The notes under the pieces: generated by a model
Told to the model about the DNA's origin: nothing
The model's database searches: none
Seen by the model: the letters and a program-made list of their open reading frames with translations, nothing else
Assembly (NCBI GenBank): GCA_003439945.1
Contig: QVRM01002027.1
Span: forward strand, 1-64,000
DNA: 64,000 bases
Source of the DNA: Dermanyssus gallinae
Taxonomy: Eukaryota > Arthropoda > Arachnida > Mesostigmata > Dermanyssidae
Direction: 5' to 3'
Shown here: piece after piece, positions 58,238 to 64,000 of the stretch
Position numbering within the stretch: the stretch's first letter is position 1
How the letters are laid out: the number at the start of each line of letters is the position of its first letter
Made by a program: the position numbers and the translations under genes

Positions 58238-58396
58238 CTGTAACATCGATGCCACTAGCCCAAGGCAACCCAGGATGACAAGGTCGGTTAAGCGCAGTCC
58301 TTCTTTCGATACCGGTACAAGCTTCTGTGTATTAAAGTCAGCTCCAGATTGAGCAGTTGTACTACCGTCGTTACGGCTACGTCGTTGAGTTCGCAT
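58238..58396 (-). CDS. Candidate first coding exon with hydrophobic segment
   Basis: Starts at an ATG at 58396 and runs 53 codons to a near-consensus donor (CAG|gtgaag at 58237), phase 0. It reads MRTQRRSRNDGSTTAQSGAD, then FNTQKLVPVSKEGLRLTD and LVILGCLGLVASMLQ. A basic N-terminus followed by a ~15-residue hydrophobic run suggests a signal anchor or signal peptide. The predicted intron to the next exon is 100 bp. An alternative reading of that intron (SFTCEACREEFEHDLTSKTK) is also open, so the intron is not certain. Confidence 0.4.
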
Positions 58397-58910
58397 AGTT
58401 TATCGACCTATGTTCACTCCTGTCAATATGTAAGCTAACCTGGAGGCTAAACAGGAATAGCGTAGCAAGAAAAAGGCTAAGTAAAAGTCAGCCGACGGCG
58501 AGATCAGATCATTTTATTCCCGCCGCCTATATTAGTGATGGATGCCTTCACCCGTGGCGTCTGTTGACTCCTGCTGTCGGGATAGCTCCCGTCTGCTAAA
58601 CTCACCCCTACAAACCGGGCATGTAACCCCTGGTCGAAACTTCAGCGAGTTATCTCCTCTTTATTACACCCCCACATTCAAAAAAAGCGGGGCGTGTCGT
58701 AGCTATCGACCTCCATTACAGAACTGTTTAGAGCGATTCCCGGGGCAAGATGCAAGGAACAAGATGGATGCGGCTAGATATTATGGCAGGCTCAGGAGGC
58801 TTTTTACCGTGGGCAGAAGACACACTTCAACGGCTGGGCATCTTGCTCTTGACATACCTTTTTTTGCTTCTGACCGCAAGGTGACCCACGCTCTAGTAAT
58901 CAAATCATGA

Positions 58911-58992
58911 AACCGGGTGGTAGGCCTTCAAAACGGCTGTGTGTGACCTGTCCTGTGTGCCAAGAACACGGGGAAGGGGCTTTATATATATG

Positions 58993-59047
<55 letters not shown>

Positions 59048-61203
59048 ATGCTGCTATTTGAAGATCACATGATCTTCAAGCACCAGCACAATAGCTATAC
59101 ATAAATAGACGTATACATGTATGTCGAGAGATTATATAATTTTTCATGTACGTTTTTATTACCTGTAAGAATTTCTTATAAACTTGTTCCTCTAAACGAA
59201 AGCAGGTTGTAAGCGAATATTTAAGCTGGTTGCATGGCCGTTAAAGTATACTAGAGTTATTCATATGAACTCATAAACATATATAATAATTGCGCCCCGT
59301 TACCGCTACTTTTTGCCTTTACGACGTACGAGTTATGTTCCAAAAAATCTACATATATCTTTATGTGGAGGGGGAATTGAATCTAGCTTAGGGGCCAGTT
59401 TCATCTCTCCCCTAGGTCCAGCAGCGACAGTGGGCGTATCCTACATTTCGTTCATACTCCACAAATATATATATATATATACATATAAAGGTTTAAACCT
59501 ACGATCCCTTGATGTAAGACTCTCCATGTGGCTTTCTACTAACAAGCTGCTTAGTGTGGGACACACACATGACGGAAGCGTATGCGACGTTGCCGCCTTC
59601 TATTTCACACAATGCGACGTCTTCCCTTCACCACTTAATTAGTCCATGCTCGTAGACTATCGTTAACTTGTTGTACAGACGACCGATTAACCAGCGATAA
59701 ACGAGGTGACGTGGCAAACGCCCACAATCGTTTTGTATGGACTCTTTTGGGGCTTTGATTTGCTTACGTGACCGCCGCACAAATAATTCGCATCCATGTA
59801 TGCATGATGCACACTGAGCATATGATAAGCTGACGTGTTTCCAATATACGTTTCAATACACACGGGTCAAAGCCACATAACCGGCGCAGGACACGCTTAT
59901 ATTACGGTGTAACGAGTAGGTACACAGTTCCTGAAACGCAAGCTAACCGCGTTAAGCTTAACTTGCCACCTATCGAAGCTCGACACTATAGGGCGACGCG
60001 AAACGTGAGCAACACGGGTACCTGCTGTGCAAACACCGCCGGCTGCTTTGGGGTCGCTAGTGTGACGGTGTTTGCAGTATAGCGAAAGTCATAATTACCG
60101 TAGTGAGATAGCCATTTGAGCCTGCTCTAAGGTCACACAAAATCCACACAGCTGGTCACAACCGTCAGATTTAGTCACACTGTGTCAAGTACTGTGCCGC
60201 CTTGAGTAGGAAGGTCTGTGACCACTGCTTCAAGCGTCGAATTGACTTATAATAAAGTGGTTCCTGTCACATACACTCGTACACAGCACAGTGGCGGGGC
60301 CGGACCGAACAGTGACATCCACGAGACGCGGCGAGGGAATGGACGAGATTAAACACGGTTGATAGATTAGTGATCGATCAGGTAGAGACATGGGATTATA
60401 ACTGTCATTATTACTTCTAATCATACTACTACGACGTAAGCATTTAGTTTTGTAGCCATCAAGCACACCGGATCAAGTGTTTGCCGCGCCTAGTCTACAT
60501 TAGATGCTTCGATCGATGGCAGGCAGTTTTTGTCGCGCTAATCTCGATCTAGTACCCAGAAAGTGTAGGTCTCCTCGCATAGGGCACACACCCGCATCCA
60601 AAGCGAGACGAGGAAGTAGAGACAGGCAGAACCGTCTCGTTTACTACCGGCATTGCCTTCTAGTCCAGGCAATTCGAACTGCGAAATGACGGAAACGCGA
60701 ATTTCCAGATAATCCTAGTCACCTCTATGTCGTTTTGTCTTAACCAATTCTAGTACACAGGCCACAATACAATGATGACTAATAATGAACATAACCTCTA
60801 AGGGGCATGGTAGCTGACTGTCACGCGTAACTCCTCTTAGGCTAACCATGCTATTACATTTAGGAATTGCCTAGCAAGGAACGTGATGGTTTCATGTACG
60901 GCGGCCGTATCTTACAACTACTACTAGTCAAGCCGGGCTGAGTACTGGAACATGCCAAAGTAAAGCAAAGAAATGTTCTTATCTAGCTAAGACATACGTT
61001 TTTATGTCTATCGTAATAGAAAGCTTAGGACCCATGTCTAGGAGAACTGACTTGCTCTTCACATCTTTGTCTGAGTGCATGCAAGAGATCCCAGAAGTTT
61101 GACAAAGTGGCCAGTTTTTGACACAGATTCTGTCCCTGAAAATTTGTAAAGAAAAACGATCGTGAGAACAAATAAAAATTCCAGTTTTCCCGTTGATATA
61201 GAC
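58911..61203. other. No gene recognised
   Basis: Includes a mixed (TA)n tract (58983-59041) and a small palindrome gaagatcacatgatcttc (59058-59075). Frames at 59313-59642, 60230-60466 and 60504-60689 have no domains. 58542-58910 (plus) is a longer open frame with no recognised motif. Confidence 0.4.
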
Positions 61204-61424
<221 letters not shown>

Positions 61425-62389
61425 AACTGTATCAATGTTATATATTTTATTAGTTAATTTCGTGTTTTTGCTATTATTATGTCTATTTCCGTGACTAGGA
61501 TTATCCGGGAATCGAGTTGATGATCGCTTGAGTTATCTACGTTGCTCGACGTCACGCTCGGTACGTATTCGCGTTTTGCACTATCCACAGGCGGAATTCC
61601 CTAGACAAGCCGGTCGTTAAGGACGTTTCTACCTTTCTCCAGTCCTTTAGATACGGGCGCGTGCCATATGCAAAACAGAACACTGTCCACCTCTGGCTAC
61701 TAAATCGTAATAAGCCAAAAACTGCCAACTTTAATATTACTATGGAAATCGTAGTCGGTCAACCACTTCAAAGGCAGTTCAAGCATTTTTTCGGGGAATA
61801 TAATAGCTGGTTAAGCTGCGGTGGACATTTCGGGAGTAGTCATTGTCCTGCATATGTACTCGTACATCTCCTTGAAGTTTGTTATGCATACGGTTGCAAA
61901 TTCGCGATCTTGCATAGCGTGCAATTGGTAATGCAGAGTGGTAAAATTAAAAGTTCACATACAAATACCACCACACCTAAAACTTGGTAGGTAGTTGTTT
62001 ATGTTTTTTTTAATTTAATTTAGCCCTAGGACAAAGCAGTATGGAGTCAATGTGCATAGTACATTATTTTACACGTAACTAACCGGCGTGAAGTAAAGTG
62101 GTTAATATAGAGTCCGTAGTTATTTAAGGGGTAACAATCGCCACACCAACAGAAGCAACAACAAAAAAATACACAACAACGACGGCATTCCTAAATGTAG
62201 AGACATCGCCTTGTTCGGGAATGGCTACAATTCTTTTAGAGTATCCAGGACCCCTATAAACTATGAATAGAGACTGCTGTAAGTCTCTTAACCTGAAAAT
62301 TTGTCCTCACCGCTTCTACAGTATCTAGGTGATATATCCTCACCTATCGAAGTCAAACTCTAGGACGCTTGACAAAAAATCAAGGTACA

Positions 62390-62448
<59 letters not shown>

Positions 62449-63396
62449 CAGCATGAGAGATAAACAGCAGGCCGCAGGTAGAAAACTTCCAAACGCATGT
62501 AAGAAATAGAGATACTTTAGGGGTTTCCCTAAAGAGGGTCCCGGTCAGGTGACCTTGCACCCGTCGTGGCTAGGCAGAGCGTAGATATCTTGAAGCAAAA
62601 TCTAAGGTAGCCTTAGAGATGTTAGCAGAGCACCAGTCACTCAGCTTGTGGGACACAAGGCGAAAGCAGTTCTCACGTATGGAAGAGTGAGAATGCACCA
62701 GGTGCTGGTGCGTCGAAGGAGAATAGAGGCTAAGGGAGTATTAAGAGGGGTACATAGAGTACCTAGGAAAGGTGTTCGACGAGACCATGTCGTTGGCGCC
62801 ACACGTGGGGAACATTTTCAATCGGGAAGAGTTTACAGCTAAGAGAAACAGCCCTAGATTCTGCCTCAGGAGGCTGCTGACAGTACAAATATTCTATTCG
62901 CGTGACCCAGTTGAAGAAAAGCTGCAGCGGAACCTCCTGCTAGCTATATGGGGATGAGGTGATTCCTTGCGATATTGTCTCCTGTGTAAGGAACGCCTAA
63001 ATGGGTAAGCTGCACGCGCAAAGCTAGAAGGCCTCCCACTCAAGTAGGGAGCTCAACCCTATGCAGCTAGTCTCGGAGGATGCAAGCGCGTGCTGTTGCA
63101 AGAGTGGTTGTATGTTATTTGTGTGGTAAGTTGTTCGGCTAATCATGGTCACTACTGAACGTGGAACGTATCTTAATGCAATGGCACAGCGTTTCTTTTT
63201 CGTGAGTAAATAAACATTGCAACTTTCAAATATAAAGATGCGTGAAACTGTTTGAAATGTAAAATTGCTGAGTAAAATTTCAGGCCTAGGTGCCTGTAGA
63301 CGACCTCAGCAGCGTTGGACTCTCTATGAACCTGAACCTAGAGGAGATGTGGATGTGACAGATCAGCCACGTATGTTTTGGCTTTCCGCGGTACAG
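61425..63396. other. No gene recognised
   Basis: Mixed sequence. A poly(A)-(TA)n tract lies at 62391-62444. The frames at 61661-61990 and 62648-62957 look protein-like over short stretches (SLAPHVGNIFNREEFTAKRN near 62780-62840) but have no recognised family or splice pair. Confidence 0.4.
62391..62444. repeat. A18 run followed by (TA)n
   Basis: An A tract merging into 36 bp of TA. This may be the tail of an unrecognised retroposed copy. Confidence 0.85.
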
Positions 63397-63554
63397 CTAC
63401 TGCCGTAAATTGTGGTTGCCATTTGACATTTAAGACTATCGATGGTATAGTGGACCGCCTAAATACCTTTGATCCTCGCCTTGAAAAGAATAAAGACTAT
63501 CCTTTTTTGAGAAACTTAAGTATCAGCGATTATAATTGGAATGTCTACAACAAG
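63397..63554 (+). CDS. Candidate internal exon, unidentified
   Basis: 158 bp between an acceptor (ggctttccgcggtacag, ending 63396) and a strong donor (AAG|gtaact at 63555), entered with two bases and left in phase 0. It reads TAVNCGCHLTFKTIDGIVDR, LNTFDPRLEKNKDYPFLRN and LSISDYNWNVYNK. Two cysteines lie near the start. The preceding 100 bases also hold open frames after another acceptor (tttcag at 63282). Family unknown. Partner exons are not seen before the window ends. Confidence 0.35.
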
Positions 63555-63689
63555 GTAACTCGCACGATGTCGCCAGGCGGCGTTTGCTAAAGCACCACGG
63601 TGCTGTGTGTCCAGTGGAACTGGAAAGTCGTGTTGTCCTTCAATAAGCTCTACAGAGCGAACGAGACGATTGACAAAAATACTGCCAGT

Positions 63690-63800
63690 TACGCGATTGT
63701 TTGAAGCAGACCGTTGTCGAAAAGCACTACGAACCATGCAGCCGTCGTGTTTTACCATGACAAAGCTCCCCCGCATACACTTACCGCAAATTTCTGAATT
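63690..63800 (+). pseudogene. Possible DDE-transposase catalytic-region remnant
   Basis: VFYHDKAPPHTLTANF (63749-63796) resembles the xxHDNAPxHT block around the second catalytic aspartate of mariner-like transposases. Only this block is convincing. Neighbouring sequence in all frames is broken, and inverted repeats are not seen. Confidence 0.3.
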
Positions 63801-64000
63801 TGACGTGGAATATGTGATCTTATTCCTTTATATTCCTGATGCCTCCTTTAGATTTATACGTGTTCACTTCTGCATCATCTGAGAGGAGAAACACTTTGAG
63901 CGCTTGAGGGTATAAAAAATAACCTCGCCACCTTTTTTGCATCTAGAAACAAGAAATTCGGATTCATTTTTGTCAAGAGAGAGCTGAACAAAGACCACCA

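Noticed and set aside
45276..58396. DEG/ENaC-type channel (two membrane segments plus PPxY tail)
   Set aside because: The layout is suggestive, but the second membrane helix lacks the family's conserved G/S-rich pore sequence and the cysteine pattern is not recognisable.

Overview
The window looks like repeat-rich nuclear DNA of an arthropod. It has split genes with GT/AG introns, several lineages of non-LTR retrotransposons (LINEs), mariner transposons, a tRNA-derived SINE and many long (TA)n microsatellites. This mix would fit a mesostigmatid mite such as Varroa, but the sequence alone does not prove the species. There are no operons, no rRNA genes and no intact functional tRNA. Host coding sequence is a small fraction of the window, and most open frames are transposon fossils or frames through simple repeats.

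Layout. 1-7.84 kb: two units of a diverged ~1.5 kb direct repeat. The second is split by a nearly full-length ~5.07 kb LINE on the minus strand (gag-like ORF1, endonuclease, reverse transcriptase). The first unit preserves the empty target site. 7.82-8.39 kb: a plausible terminal exon of a single-pass membrane protein with a polyadenylation signal. 8.4-12.4 kb: mostly unassigned, with a 184 bp fold-back palindrome and a decayed RT fragment. 12.48-14.86 kb: a 5'-truncated LINE with perfect 18 bp target-site duplications. 14,661-29,757: a nearly identical tandem duplication (7,538 and 7,559 bp) that starts inside the 3' end of that LINE. Each copy carries a (TA)n tract, a SINE, a decayed LINE, a perfect 19 bp hairpin and a rearranged RT fragment.

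29.9-30.6 kb: two candidate host exons. 32.9-35.4 kb: a candidate terminal exon, a mariner element with terminal repeats, TA target duplication and one frameshift, and a CR1/Jockey-like RT fragment. 36-39 kb: trinucleotide-rich and pyrimidine-rich DNA. 39.1 kb: a second, much older mariner. 39.8-42.6 kb: an R1-like LINE interrupted by unrelated DNA. 43.1-43.7 kb: a nuclease-like C-terminal domain of a retroelement-type protein.

45.3-58.4 kb: candidate exons on the minus strand. The best are a transmembrane exon (51.7-51.9 kb) and a long cytoplasmic exon with a PPSY motif (45.3-46.6 kb), whose splice phases match. Candidate upstream exons lie at 56.8 and 58.1-58.4 kb. The putative introns hold a second short copy of the first LINE, another R1-like fragment and many (TA)n tracts. 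The last 5 kb is mostly unassigned, with a long AAT/AAC microsatellite and one candidate exon.

Overall, repeated waves of LINE and mariner insertion, a recent or artefactual segmental duplication and microsatellite growth have built the region around a few host exons. Splice joins are predictions from sequence and need transcript evidence.
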